Positions 50,113 through 62,044 of a DNA stretch of 64,000 nt are shown piece after piece (within the stretch, counting starts at the first letter, position 1; each line of letters begins with the position of its first letter). The stretch is from Bos javanicus (lineage: Eukaryota; Chordata; Mammalia; Artiodactyla; Bovidae). The notes below the pieces were generated by a model. It saw nothing but the letters and a program-made list of their open reading frames with translations. It did not search any database and was not told the DNA's origin. A program made the position numbers and the translations under genes. The stretch covers positions 120,602,312 to 120,666,311 of the forward strand of contig NC_083868.1 in the NCBI RefSeq assembly GCF_032452875.1, read 5' to 3'.

Positions 50113-52604
50113 ATGTAGGGGACTGGAATGCAAAAGTAGGAAGTCAAGAAACACCTGGGGTAACAGGCAAATTTGGCCTTGGAATACGGAATGAAGCAGG
50201 GCAAAGGCTAATAGAGTTTTGCCCAGAGAATGCACTGGTCACAGCAAATACCCTCTTCCAACAACACAAGAGAAGACTCTACACGTGGACATCACCAGAT
50301 GGTCAACACCGAAATCAGATTGATTATATTCTTTTCAGCCAAAGATGGAGAAGCTCTATACAGTCAGCTAAAATAAGACCAGGAGCTGACTGTGGCTCAG
50401 ATCATGAACTCCTTATTGCCAAATTCAGACTTAAACTGAAGAAAGTAGGGAAAACCACTAGACCATTCAGGTATGACTTAAATCAAATACCTTATGATTA
50501 TACAGCAGAAGTGAGAAATAAGCGACTAGATGTGATAGATAGAGTGCCTGATGAACTATAGATGGAGGTTCCTGACATTGTACAGGAGATAGGGATTAAG
50601 ACCACCCCCATGGAAAAGAAATGCAAAAAGCAAAATGGCTGTCTGGGGAGGCCTTACAAATAGCTGTGAAAAGAAGAGAAGAGAAAAGCAAAGGAGAAAA
50701 AGAAAGATATAAGCATCTGAATGCAGAGTTCCAAAGAATAGCAAGAAGAGATAAGAAAGCCTTCCTCAGCCATCAATGCAAAGAAATAGAGCAAAACAAC
50801 AGAATGGGAAAGACTAGAGATCTCTTCAAGAAAATTAGAGATACCAAGAGAACATTTCATGCGACGACGGGCTCGATAAAGGACAGAAATGGTATGGAAC
50901 TAACAGGAGCAGAAGATATTAAGAAAAGGTGGCAAGAATACACAGAAGAACTGTACAAAAAAGATCTTCACAACCTAGATAATCACGATGGTGTGATCAC
51001 TGACCTAGAGCCAGACATCCTGGAATGTGAAGTCAAGTGGGCCTTAGAAAGTTTCACTACGAACAAAGCTAGTGGAGGTGATGGAATTCCAGTTGAGCTA
51101 CTGCAAATCCTGGAAGATGATGCTGTGAAAGTGCTGCACTCAATATGCCAGCAAATTTGGGAAACTCAGCAGTGGCCACAGGACTGGAAAAGGTCAGTTC
51201 TCATTCCAATCCCAAAGAAAGGCAATGCCAAAGAATGCTCAAACTACCACACAGTTACACTCATCTCACACACTAGTAAAGTAATGCTCAAAATTCTCCA
51301 AGACAGGCTTCAGCAATACGTGAACTGTGAACTTCCAGATGTCCAACCTGGTTTTAGAAAACGCAGAGGAACCAGAGATCAAATTGTCAACATCCGCTGG
51401 ATGATTGAAAAAGCAAGAGAGTTCCAGAAAAAAACGTCTATTTCTGCTTTACTGACTACGCCAAAACCTTTCACTGTGTAGATCACAATAAACTGTGGAA
51501 AATTCTGAAAGAGATGGGAATAGCAGACCACCTGAACTGCCTCTTGAGAAACCTGTATACAGGTTAGGAAGCAACAGTTAGAACTGGACATGGAACAACA
51601 GACTGGTTCCAAATAGGAAATGGAGTACGTCAAGGCTGTGTATTGTCACCCTGTTTATTTAACTTCTATGCAGAGTACATCATGAGAAATGCTGGGCTGG
51701 AAGAAGCACAAGCTGGAATCAAGATTGCCAGGAGAAATATCAACAACCTCAGATATGCAGATGACACCACCCTTATGGCAGAAAGTGAAGAGGAGCTAAA
51801 AAGCCTCTTGTTGAAACTGAAAGAAGAGAGTGAAAAAGTTGGCGTAAAGTTCAACATTCAGAAAACTAAGATCATGGCATTTGGTCCCATCACTTCATGG
51901 GAAATAGGTGGGGAAACAGTGGAAATAGTGTCAGACTTGATTTTTTTTGGGCTCCAAAATCACTGCAGATGGTGATTGCAGCCATGAATTTAAAAGACGC
52001 TTACTCCTTGGAAGGAAAGTTATGACCAACCTAGATAGCATATACAAAAGCAGAGATATTACTTTGCCAACAAAGGTCCGTCTAGTTAAGGCTATGGTTT
52101 ATCCAGTGGTCATGTATGGATGTGAGAGTTGGACTGTGAAGAAAGCTGAGTGCCGAAGAATTGATGCTTTTGAACTGTGGTATTGGATAAGACTTGAGAT
52201 TTGAGAAGTCTCTTGAGACTCTTGAGAAGACTTGAGAAGACTCCTGAGACTCTTGAGAAGTCCCTTGGACTGCAAGGAGATCCAACCAGTCCATCCTAAA
52301 GGAGATCAGTCCTGAGTGTTCATTGGAAGGACTGATGCTAAAGCTGAAACTCCAATACTTTGGCCACTTCATGCGAAGAGTTGACTATTGGAAAAGACCC
52401 TAATGCTGGGAGGGATTGGGGGCAGGAGGAGAAGGGGGGGGGGGCAGGAGGAGAAGGGGACGACAGAGGATGAGATGGTTGGATGGCATCACCGACTCGA
52501 TGGACATGAGTTTGAGTGAACTCCGGGAGTTGGTGGTGGACAGGGAGGCCTGGCGTGCTGTGATTCATGGGGTCGCAAAGAGTTCGACACAGCTGAACAA
52601 CTGA
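50113..52604 (+). pseudogene. BovB endonuclease-RT polyprotein relic
   Basis: RTE-clade APE endonuclease plus reverse transcriptase. The endonuclease end is at 50113-50470 (GDWNAKVG; DYILFSQRW; SDHELL with its catalytic histidine). A stop lies near 50560. The frame 50621-51481 (286 codons) spans linker and RT fingers (IPIPKKGNAKECSNY; GFRKRRGTRDQIVNI). An extra A in the A-run near 51430 breaks the frame just before the 'FIDYAKAFD' aspartate motif. 51643-51975 carries the palm YADD at 51754-51765. The C-terminal pieces are 51947-52204 and 52416-52604. Inactive. Confidence 0.93.
52190..52262 (+). repeat. Local repeat expansion inside BovB
   Basis: BovB normally reads GAAGACTCTTGAGAGTCCC here. 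In this copy the CTTGAGAAGACT/CTCTTGAGA word is reiterated about five times irregularly over ~70 bp before CCCTTGGACTGCAAGG resumes. A G11 run and a GGCAGGAGGAGAAGGGG duplication follow at 52419-52459. Confidence 0.85.
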
Positions 52605-52619
52605 ACTGAACTGAACTGA

Positions 52620-53099
52620 TGTCATGGTGGTTAAGAAATCTATCACCCACAACGTCATCTGTGGTTTTTTTTGCAAATTTGTTCAGTTTAAGGTGACCTT
52701 AGACTGTTACTATTTACTGGAGTACATATAAGCAAATTGTCTCACACAAAAATAAGTACCTAGAGACTATGCTTTGCAGAATATCAAAAATAATATTTCA
52801 AGCAACGAGAATTGAAAATAACCAGACACACATGGAAAAGAAAATAAAATGAGTAAGAATGAAGGAGAATACAAGTATTTGCATAGTGATGTTATCACAA
52901 ACATTACAATATGACTACGCTTACTATACATAAAATATCTCCAGAGTATAGCAAGCTACAAAAAGTGACAAAGCAAGTTTGAAAAATCAAATATAATTTA
53001 AAGGAATAAAAAGTATCATAAAAGAAATATAGTAAAAACATAGTATATAAAATAATTATTAAAATTCAATACTATAAAAATTTAAAAATATGCTCAGTG
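52620..53099. other. AT-rich unassigned DNA
   Basis: No gene; A-rich text possibly part of the old L1 that is recognisable from about 53100. Confidence 0.35.
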
Positions 53100-53535
53100 G
53101 TCATGTTTGGCAGCAAACCAAACATCATTAAAATAGTAAGAAGTAGAAAACTGGAAGATTTGTAAGGAAAAATATATGGAAGGCTGAAAACAGAGATAAA
53201 AACACAGAAGAATAGATAAGAATATCAAAGACAAGAAAGATTTAGTGAAAACTTCCAAAAGAAAATAATAGTATTTCTAAATTTGTGTGCATCTAATTAC
53301 ATAGCCTCAAAAAAAGCAAATACTCACAGTACCAAAATAAGAGACAAATCCACAATTATAGTGGGAGACTGTAATATACCTCTCTGAGTTGTTGATAAAA
53401 TTACTAGAAAAATAAGTAAGGCTATAGACATTTAAAACACAATTAACAAAATTGATCTATGGAAATTATACCCTGAAATTGTAGAATACATGTTTTTCAA
53501 GCACACACAAAACATTCAGAAAATAGACAGTGGTG

Positions 53536-53642
53536 GTAAGGTTGGTGGTTTAGTAGCTCCATAGACTTTATCCCACCAGGCTCCTCTGTCCATGGGATTT
53601 CCTAGGCAAGAATACTGGAGTGGGTTGCCATTTCCTTCTCCA
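53536..53642 (-). mobile_element. Truncated Bov-A SINE
   Basis: GGTTTAGTAGCTCCATAGACTTTATCCCACCAGGCTCCTCTGTCC ... GTGGGTTGCCATTTCCTTCTCC, a partial minus-strand element in the old L1. Confidence 0.88.
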
Positions 53643-54496
53643 AGGAAATTGACTGTATACTGTGATATAATGTACACAAAAATATCAAAGGACTAGAACC
53701 ACAGAGAAAGTTGGAAAGGCGCACAAGGTAATTTCTGGTGTTTTAGCATTGTTTTATAGCTTACCCTGTATGGTAGTAACATGAACATTAACATTATAAT
53801 AATTTGTTAAGCTATACAACTTGTCATGTACTTTTTTATATGTGATTCTTACTTTATAATATCTTTTAAATGAATCTGAAACACATAAAATGTTATCTAA
53901 CTACAGTGCATTTATGTCAAAAATCATTCAGAAACTAGTAACTAGAAAATTTCCCAAATTTTCAGAAATTAAATAATGTGTTCTAAATACCACATTAATC
54001 AAAGAAATATCATAAAACAAATTAAAAATATTTTAACTGTATAAATAAATGCTATTGAATAGCAAAGTTTACAGGATGAATATAAAGCAATGTCTAAAAT
54101 AATATTATTAGCAGGAAACACAAAAAATAGAAAGACAAATGTTGAAAATTGATAAGTAATTGTTAAACATATGTCCAAAGTTGTTAGAAAAGATATCAAA
54201 AAGTAAAACCAAAAATATGTAGAGGAAGAAAATGGAGATAAACGCAAAATTTAATGAAATGTTTTAAAAATATAAAATAGAGAGGACCACAAAAGCTGAA
54301 GATGTATGTTTAAAAATATAAATCTTGTAGTAAGATTAACCAAGAAAGGAGAGAGAGATGGAGAGGGTGGGGGAGGGAAGAAGCAAAGGAGAGAAAGACT
54401 AATAGGAATGAACAGCAATAATCACTGCAGATACTGAAGACATGAAACAGGTCAAAAGGAGGGACGTGAACAAATGCTTAAGTTCCTAGAAAAGTG

Positions 54497-54722
54497 TGTG
54501 TGTGTGTGCTGTCACTTCAGTCGTGTCCGACTCTTTGTGAATGTATGGACTGTAGCCCTCCAGGCTCCTCTGTCCCTGCGATTCTCCAGGCAATAATACT
54601 GGAGTGGGTTGCCATGCCCTCCTCCAGGGGATCTTCCTGACCTAGGGATAGAACCCGCATCTTTACGTCTCCTGCACTGGCTGATGGGTTCTTTACCAGT
54701 AGTGCCACCTGGGAAACAGAAA
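54497..54722 (-). mobile_element. Bov-tA SINE with (TG)n tail
   Basis: Minus-strand Bov-tA with a short TG run, CTGTCACTTCAGTCGTGTCCGACTC, and a head ending AGTGCCACCTGGGAAAC. TSD AGAAAAGTG at 54488-54496 and 54723-54731. Closely similar to the copy at 16225, including the TG tail and the GGCAATAATACTGG variant. Confidence 0.94.
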
Positions 54723-54896
54723 AGAAAAGTGCATCTTGAACAAAATTTGGCTCAAGAAGAGATTTAAAACCTAAATAATGCTTTAAAGAACTTGAATCAA
54801 GTACAAATAAACTCTTCCCACAAAGAAAAAAACTACAGGTCCAGATAACTTTATGATTAAGTTTACCATGCAGTCACTAAAGGAACAGTTCCAGAT

Positions 54897-55302
54897 TGCT
54901 CTGGACTGAGTCGTGTCCCCTCAAATTTTATATGTTGAAGCTGCACCCCCAATGTGATAGAGTCTAGAGATGGGACCTTAGGGTGGTGATTAGGTTTAGA
55001 TGAAGTAATGAGGGTTAAGCCCTAATGATGGGATTGTATACTCTGGAATATGATCAGTTTATTCACCAGAGAGCTCTCTTTTGATCTTTCTCTCTCTCTT
55101 GCTCTCTCCTCTTTCTCTTTCTGATATGAGGATACAGTGAGAAGGTGGCCATCTGCAAGCCAGAAAAGCAGACTTCACCCTGTTTCAACACTGCACTATG
55201 ATCTCAGATGCTCAGCCTCAGAAATGGTGAGAAAATTAATGTCTGTTGTTTAAGCCACTCAGTCTATGGTATTTGTTATGGAAATTCAGGCAGACTAAGA
55301 TG
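54897..55302 (+). mobile_element. MLT1-type solo LTR (ERVL-MaLR)
   Basis: TGCTCTGGACTGAGTCGTGTCCCCTC ... CATATGTTGAAGC-type text ... GGTGGTGATTAGG ... CACCAGAGAGCTCTC ... GTTTAAGCCACTCAGTCTATGGTATTTGTTATGG ... GACTAAGA is the MLT1 LTR from end to end, ~405 bp. No gag, pol or env sequence lies beside it, so it is a solitary LTR left after recombination. Confidence 0.88.
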
Positions 55303-56211
55303 TAGACTTTGACAAATTCTTTCAGAGATTAGAGAAACATGTTATATTCCAATTCTTTTTATAATCAACTTGATAACAAACCTGAAGGGCAGCATGAGAA
55401 AAGAAAATTAAAAGCCATTTTCAAATCTTACTTTGAATACAAAAATGTTTTTTTTAAGTTAATATACCAAATCTATCAATATTCAAAGAATAATATATTA
55501 TGATCAACTGACTTTATCCTATAATGAAGTGTTGGCTTAACACTTTAAAAAAACTCAAATAATATAATTCACTACTACATCAAGAAATAAAAGGAGATAA
55601 ACATTTTAAGCTCAATAGATGTAGAGAAAGCACTGATAGAATGTAAAGCCCATTGATAATAAGAATTTGTGCCACAAATTCTAGGAACAAAGGTGAGCTT
55701 TCTTAACCTGATAAGGGATATTTACAAAAAAAGAAACAAAACATAGTGAACATTATATTAAATGGTGAAGCTTTGGAAATTTTCCCTTTGAGTTAAGGGT
55801 AAAAGTTAAAATATCTGCAATCAGAATATCTATCCAACATTTTAAAGGAGACCCTAGCCCACAGTACAAAAATGAAAGAAAATAGTAAGGTCAGTCTTAA
55901 AAAGAAAAAAAAAATGTTGTTAACAGATGATAAAAATTAGCATATAGAAAATCCAAAATATTCTATAAGTTAATTATTAGCATTAATTAAAAAGTTTAGT
56001 AAAGTTGTTAGATTTTAATCAAATAGAAAGTAAATTCAATTTTATCTACCAGGAACAGATATAGAATAAAGTGTACAAATGATTCCATTTAAAACAATAA
56101 AAATATCAGATATCTAGGAATAAATTAAATAAAAATTATTATAAAACCTCTATCAAAAAATTACCAAAAAATTATCAAACTTTTTGAGAAACAGTGACGA
56201 TATAGATATGG

Positions 56212-56444
56212 TCTTCCTGGGTGGCACAATAGCAAAGAATCTGCCTACCAATGCAGAAGACACAGGAGACAAGGTTCCCTCCCTGGTCAATCCCAGGAGT
56301 CAGGAAGATCCCCTGGAGAAGGAAATGGCAACCCACTCCAATATACTTCCCTGGAAAATTCCATGGACAGAGGAGCCTGGAGGGGTACAGTCCATGAGGT
56401 TGCAAAGAGTTGAACACGACTGAGCAACTGAGTGTTCACACAAA
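56212..56444 (+). mobile_element. Bov-tA SINE
   Basis: TCTTCCTGGGTGGCACAATAGCAAAGAATCTGCC head, body to GTTGAACACGACTGAGCAACTGAGTGTTCAC. TSD GATATAGATATGG (56199-56211) against GATATAGTTATGG (56445-56457), 12 of 13. Confidence 0.94.
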
Positions 56445-56884
56445 GATATAGTTATGGCACAGAGTGATATATCATAAAATGTTCCTACTAATAGTGATGA
56501 TGATGATGATCTAACACTATATGGAACACTTTATTGAGTTGCTCAGCTACCAGCATTTGCTCAGACTAAAAACCCTACAGGATAAATAGTTTATATGATG
56601 TTCCGGGATTGAAAGGTTGGGTATTGCAAAGATGACTGTTCTTTCCTAATTTATTTATAGCTTAAATGCAATTCCAATTGGAATTCCAACAAAGGGTATT
56701 TGTTTAATTTTTGGTGGACCTGAAGAAATTTATTCTAAAATTCATGAAAATACAAACGGTAAGAAATAATCAATACACACTTGAATAACAAGTTGTGAGG
56801 ACTTACTTTACTGTATATCAGTATTTGTAATAAAATTAGAGTATTTAAAATCGTGTTATATTTATAAAGGAGTAGACAAATAGA

Positions 56885-57160
56885 TGGAGAAGGCAATGGC
56901 AACCTACTCCAGTACTCTTGCCTGGAAAATCCCATGGACAGAGGAGCCTTGTAGGCTGCAGTCCATGGGGTCGCTAGGAGTTGGACACAACTGAGCAACT
57001 TCAATTTCACTTTTCACTTTCATGCATTGGAGAAGGAAATGGCAACCCACTCCAGTGTTCTTGCCTGGAGAATCCCAGAGACAGGGAAGCCTGGTGGGCT
57101 GCGGTCTATGGGGTGGCACAGAGTCGGACATGACTGAAGCGACTTAGCAGCAGTAGCAGC
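56885..57160 (+). mobile_element. BOV-A2 SINE
   Basis: TGGAGAAGGCAATGGCAACCTACTCC start, two units, tail AGCAGCAGTAGCAGC. Perfect 11-bp TSD AGACAAATAGA at 56874-56884 and 57161-57171. Confidence 0.97.
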
Positions 57161-57461
57161 AGACAAATAGAAAAACGGGATAGGACAAAAAGCTCAGAAT
57201 AGAATCCTACACATAGAAATATTTGATTTATGAGAGAAGTTACTACCTTATCACTTCTCTGCTTACCAACAGAGCAGAGGGGAAAGATGATCTTGTTAAC
57301 AAACAGTAGTAGGAAAACTGGATATCCATTTTAGAAAAAAAACTTGAAATTGAACCCATGTATCACACCATCCACAAAAACTAATTACAAATGTTTAAAG
57401 ATCTAAAGTTGAATAAAATTTTTGTTAAATAAACAAAGTTGAATGAAATTAAAAGATATTT

Positions 57462-59447
57462 ATGATAAAAACTCTCCAGAAAGCAGGAATAGAAGGAACA
57501 TACCTCAACATAATAAAAGCTATATATGACAAACCCACAGCAAACATTATCCTCAATGGTGAAAAATTGAAAGCATTTCCTCTAAAGTCAGGAACAAGAC
57601 AAGGGTGCCCACTTTCACCATTACTATTCAACATAGTTTTGCAAGTTTTGGCCACAGCAATCAGAGCAGAAAAAGAAATAAAAGGAATCCAAATTGGAAA
57701 AGAAGAAGTAAAACTCTCACTATTTGCAGATGACATGATCCTCTACATAGAAAACCCTAAAGACTCCACCAGAAAATTACTAGAACTAATCAATGACTAT
57801 AGTAAAGTTGCCGGATATAAAATCAACACACAGAAATCCCTTGCATTCCTATACACTAATAATGAGAAAACTGAAAGAGAAATTAAGGAAACAATTCCAT
57901 TCATCATTGCAACGGAAAGAATAAAATACTTAGGAATATATCTACCTAAAGAAACTAAAGACCTATATATAGAAAACTATAAAACAGTGGTGAAAGAAAT
58001 CAAAGAGGACACTAATAGATGGAGAAATATACCATGTTCATGGATTGGAAGAATCAATATAGTGAAAATGAGTATACTACCCAAAGCAATTTATAGATTC
58101 AATGCAATCCCTATCAAGCTACCAACAGTATTCTTCACAGAGCTAGAATAAATAATTTCACAATTTGTATGGAAATACAAAAAACCTCGAATAGCCAAAG
58201 CGATCTTGAGAAAGAAGAATGGAACTGGAGGAATCAACCTACCTGACTTCAGGCTCTACTACAAAGCCACAGTTATCAAGACAGTATGGTACTGGCACAA
58301 AGACAGAAATATAGATCAATGGGACAAAATAGAAAGCCCAGAGATAAATCCACGCACATATGGACACCTTATCTTTGACAAAGGAGACAAGAATATACAA
58401 TGGATTAAAGACAATCTCTTTAACCAGTGGTGCTGGGAAAACTGGTCAACCACTTGTAAAAGAATGAAACTAGAACACTTTCTAACACCATACACAAAAA
58501 TAAACTCAAAATGGATTAAAGATCTAAACATAAGACCAGAAACTATAAAACTCCTAGAGGAGAACATAGGCAAAACACTCTCTGACATACATCACAGAAG
58601 GATCCTCTATGATCCACCTCCCAGAATATCGGAAATAAAAGCAAAAATAAACAAATGGGACCTAATTAACCTTAAAAGCTTCTGCACATCAAAGGAAACT
58701 ATCAGCAAGGTGAAAAGACAGCCTTCAGAATGGGAGAAAATAATAGCAAATGAAGCAACTGACAAACAACTAATCTCAAAAATATACAAGCAACTCCTAC
58801 AGCTCAACTCCAGAAAAATAAACGACCCAATCAAAAAATGGGCCAAAGAACTAAATAGACATTTCTCCAAAGAAGACATACAGATGGCTAACAAACACAT
58901 GAAAAGATGCTCAACATCACTCATTATCAGAGAAATGCAAATCAAGACCACTATGAGGTACCATTTCACACCAGTCAGAATGGCTGCGATCCAAAAGTCT
59001 ACAAATAATAAATGTTGGAGAGGGTGTGGAGAAAAGGGAACCCTCTTACACTGTTGGTGGGAATGCAAACTAGTACAGCCACCATGGAGAACAGTGTGGA
59101 GATTCCTTAAAAAACTGGAAATAGAACTGCCTTATGATCCAGCAATCCCACTGCTGGGCATACACACTGAGGAAACCAGAAGGGAAAGAGACACGTGTAC
59201 CCCAATGTTCATCGCAGCACTGTTTATAATAGCCAGGACATGGAAGCAACTTAGATGTCCATCAGCAGATGAATGGATAAGAAAGCTGTGGTACATATAC
59301 ACAATGGAGTATTACTCAGCCATTAAAAAGAATTCATTTGAATCAGTTCTAATGAGGTGGATGAAACTGGAGCCTATTATACAGAGTGAAGTAAGCCAGA
59401 AGGAAAAACACCAATACAGTATACTAACGCATATATATAGAATTTAG
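57462..59447 (+). pseudogene. L1 ORF2 C-terminal half, one in-frame stop
   Basis: ORF2p provides endonuclease and reverse transcriptase for L1. Here 662 codons share one frame, interrupted only by TAA at 58149-58151, where an ordinary copy has CAA. The first part (57462-58151) holds RT palm text: GTRQGCPLSPLLFNIVLQVL and the catalytic FADD at 57723-57734 (codons 88-91). The second part (from 58152; ATG at 58206) holds the thumb and C-terminal region with the cysteine motif CWRGCGEKGTLLHCWWEC (about 59013-59067) and the conserved YYSAIKKN. Endonuclease and RT fingers are missing. Not translatable as an active enzyme. Confidence 0.93.
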
Positions 59448-59790
59448 AAAGATGATAACAATAACCCTGTGTACGAGACAGCAAAAGAGACACTGATGTA
59501 TGGAACAGTCTTATGGACTCTCTGGGAGAGGGAGAGGGTGGGAAGATTTGGGAGAATGGCATTGAAACATGTAAAATATCATGTATGAAACGAGATGCCA
59601 GTCCAGGTTCAATGCACGATACTGGATGCTTGGGGCTGGTGCACTGGGACGACCCAGAGGGATGGTATGGGGAGGGAGGAGGGAGGAGGGTTCAGGATGG
59701 GGAGCACATGTATACCTGTGATGGATTCATTTTGATATTTGGAAAAACTAATACAATTATGTAAAGTTTAAAAATAAAATTAAAAAAAAG
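57463..59790 (+). mobile_element. Young L1, 5'-truncated, ORF2 3' half plus 3' UTR
   Basis: Starts TGATAAAAACTCTCCAGAAAGCAGG inside the RT domain and ends with a full bovid 3' UTR and A-rich tail (AAAATAAAATTAAAAAAAAG). TSD GATATTTA at 57455-57462 and 59791-59798. It landed in the ancient L1. The well-preserved frame makes it one of the youngest elements in the window. Confidence 0.94.
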
Positions 59791-60335
59791 GATATTTAAA
59801 AGATAATGTCAGACAATATCTTCTGACCTCAAGGTAGGAAATGCAGAGCATTAGTAATAAAGGACAAAATTAATAAATTTGAATTCTGTAAAATGAACAA
59901 CTTCTGCTCCCCCAAAATACCATTAAAATGGTGAAAAAGAGTTCAGAGTAGGAGATATTTATATCACAATGAAAAGAAAAAGGCCTAAAATCCTACATAA
60001 CAATAAGAAAATACAATTTTTTTAAATGAGCAAGAAATAACAGGTACTCCTCAAAAGAAAAAACTCAAATGGAAAATAAAAATATGCAAAGGGGTTTAAT
60101 CAAATTAAAAATTGGAAACACCCATTAAAATTAAATGAAATACAATTATTCCACCATATTGACAAAAAGTTTTAAGTCTTTAATACTAAAAGATTTGCAA
60201 TGTCTGGGAATTCTCATATATTATAATGGGAGTATAAAGTATTGATAGTATACCATGCTGGAAAACTGTTTACTGCTATCTACTCCAGTTACAGATACTA
60301 ATCTTATGATTCAGAAATTCTATTCCTGGTTTTAT

Positions 60336-60352
60336 ATGTGTGTGTGTGTGCA
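60336..60352. repeat. (TG)n microsatellite
   Basis: ATGTGTGTGTGTGTGTGC run inside the ancient L1. Confidence 0.85.
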
Positions 60353-60440
60353 TGTGTAACAATAATTTTATAGGGAAAAATGGCCAAGGAGAAAATGCAC
60401 AATGGAATATTTACATTTAAAAGGAATATGGAACTTCTGC

Positions 60441-60880
60441 TTCTGTTAATGGTTAAGTAATCTGGAATCACTTTTCCACTAAAAATAACTAAAAAACTAG
60501 ATCTCATATTTTATAAATCTTTTAAAAACATTAAATAGCTAACAATATATTAGGCAATGACCAGCCCTAGATTCAGAGAAGTAATTCTGGTTCTTGGATT
60601 GTCTTCACCTGTAAAGTACTTGTCATGCCTAAAAGGTATGAAATTAGCTAAGCTGCTTTTTGGTGACACTGAGAACTAGAGACAATAGTTAGAATTTAGG
60701 GCTCACAAAAGGTGGATATTTTGATAAACTAACTCACACTTAGGCTGGAACTCAAAGAGTTGCACTTTAATAACTGCATTGGAAGTAAGTTAGTTCTACA
60801 ATGGATTGCTGCCTAGCTTCAAGTAATTTCTGCATTACAGAATATACCAAACTCTGAATTTGGATTGAAGTGATCACATG
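60441..60880. other. Unassigned AT-rich DNA
   Basis: No gene or repeat recognised. Confidence 0.4.
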
Positions 60881-61109
60881 CTGCTGCTGCTGCTGCTAAG
60901 TCGCTTCAGTCACGTCCAACTCTATGTGACCCCCATAGACGGCAGCCCACCAGGCTCCCCCGTCCTTGGGATTCTCCAGGCAAGAAAACTGGAGTGGGAA
61001 GCCATTTCCTTCTCCGTGCATGAAAGTGAAAAGTGAAAGTGAAGTCCCCAGTCATGTCCAACTTTTAGCAACCCCAAGGACTGCAGCCTACGAGGCTCTT
61101 CCATCCTCG
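60881..61109 (-). mobile_element. BOV-A2 SINE, 5'-truncated
   Basis: Minus strand: GCTGCTGCTGCTGCTGCTAAG tail and the first-read unit complete, but the element breaks off after GGACTGCAGCCTACGAGGCTCTTCC, losing part of its 5' unit. Confidence 0.93.
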
Positions 61110-61645
61110 TACTCCCAAATGCAAGAAAAAGCAAAGAAAATCCTTTCTGGAGGAAGATATAAACCAGAACTATTTTCTACAAATAGATTTTCAAATACAA
61201 TGACCAACACAAAATTGAAGATAATCAGACACATGTGAAGCCATAAAACTATTGGATTGGCATACCTATTGTTCTTGTCATCTGTAAAACTAAAGGGAAA
61301 CTCAATGAAAAAAAGATTATAAAAGTGGATCATAAGTCTTTCTGGTAGCTTGTTTTATTCCAAAAAGTTCAATACTATTGTCAAGAAAACCACAAAGAAT
61401 AGCATCCAAAGCCTCCAGACAGAATACTTAGTGGCTTCAAATAATGGTCTGTTTTTCAGTTATGTATCCACATTAAATAAGTTTGAAATATATCATTATC
61501 ATTACATTTCCATCATAAAAACCTTCAGTCTTTGTTTCCAAGTAAAATCAAGCTTCAGTTGAGAACATATAGTTTTCCAGCTGAAACAAGAACTTTTCCT
61601 TTACATTTCAAAGAAACTACAATGAAATCAAAAGTTCACATGAAG
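61110..61645. other. Unassigned AT-rich DNA
   Basis: No gene or repeat recognised; the short frames have no familiar motif. Confidence 0.4.
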
Positions 61646-61838
61646 AGGACGTCCCTGGTGGTCCAGTGGCTAAGATTCCAAGCTCCCAATGCAAGGGGCC
61701 CAGGTTCAATCCCTGGTTAGGGAACTAGATCCCACATGCTGCAGTTAAAGATCCTGAATGATCCTGCATGCTGCAAATAAAAGAGATCCTGCATACTGCA
61801 ACTAGCAACTAAGACCCAGCACAGCCAAATCAATTTTG
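61646..61838 (+). mobile_element. CHR-2-type SINE
   Basis: AGGACGTCCCTGGTGGTCCAGTGGCTAAGATTCC head, B-box region GGTTCAATCCCTGGTTAGGG, then GATCCTGCATGCTGCAA repeats and the end CTAAGACCCAGCACAGCCAAATC. The GATCCTG(A/C)ATG(A/C)T unit is reiterated three times. Confidence 0.9.
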
Positions 61839-62034
61839 TTTTTAAGTTCACAAGAATATTCTGTATATAATTGAAATCAATAGTTGCTTAATAAAAGCTT
61901 TACAGAATCATATTTTCCCCTTCACTTTAAAAGATAATAAGATATATATACTTAGCATGGAATTAATTAGCAGTTATGATTCTATGGTTAATATTACTTG
62001 TGATTTTAGCTAAAGTGTAATTACAATTCATTTT
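61839..62034. other. AT-rich spacer
   Basis: Nothing recognised between the two SINEs. Confidence 0.4.
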
Positions 62035-62044
62035 ACTTTATAAG

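Larger units (their letters stand above)
50110..52617 (+). mobile_element. BovB LINE, longest copy in the window
   Basis: About 2.5 kb of the ~3.2-kb element, from the endonuclease C-terminal part (GTAGGGGACTGGAATGC, 'GDWNAKVGSQE') to the GAACTGAACTGAACTGA tail. 5'-truncated; no convincing TSD. Closer to the shared BovB text than the copies at 8, 21 and 42 kb in its RT N-terminal half. Confidence 0.95.
53100..60440 (+). mobile_element. Ancient L1 opened by six later insertions
   Basis: ORF2 landmarks run in order: the endonuclease region with GACAAATCCACAATTATAGTGGGAGACTGTAATATACC (53343-53380), the central region to 54896, and the RT region 55303-56200 with AACATTATATTAAATGGTGAAGC and TCTAGGAATAAATTAAAT. 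The C-terminal region lies at 59800-60440 (AAAGGACAAAATTAATAAATTTGAATTC and ATTCAGAAATTCTATTCCTGG). Insertions: Bov-A, Bov-tA, MLT1 LTR, Bov-tA, BOV-A2 and a young L1. No frame survives. Confidence 0.8.

Noticed and set aside
54897..55302. Possible full endogenous retrovirus at the MLT1 LTR
   Set aside because: Sequence on both sides is ancient L1; there is no internal region or second LTR.
58607..59068. 153-codon minus-strand frame rich in hydrophobic residues
   Set aside because: Antisense shadow of the young L1 ORF2; membrane-like composition comes from reading lysine-rich codons backwards.
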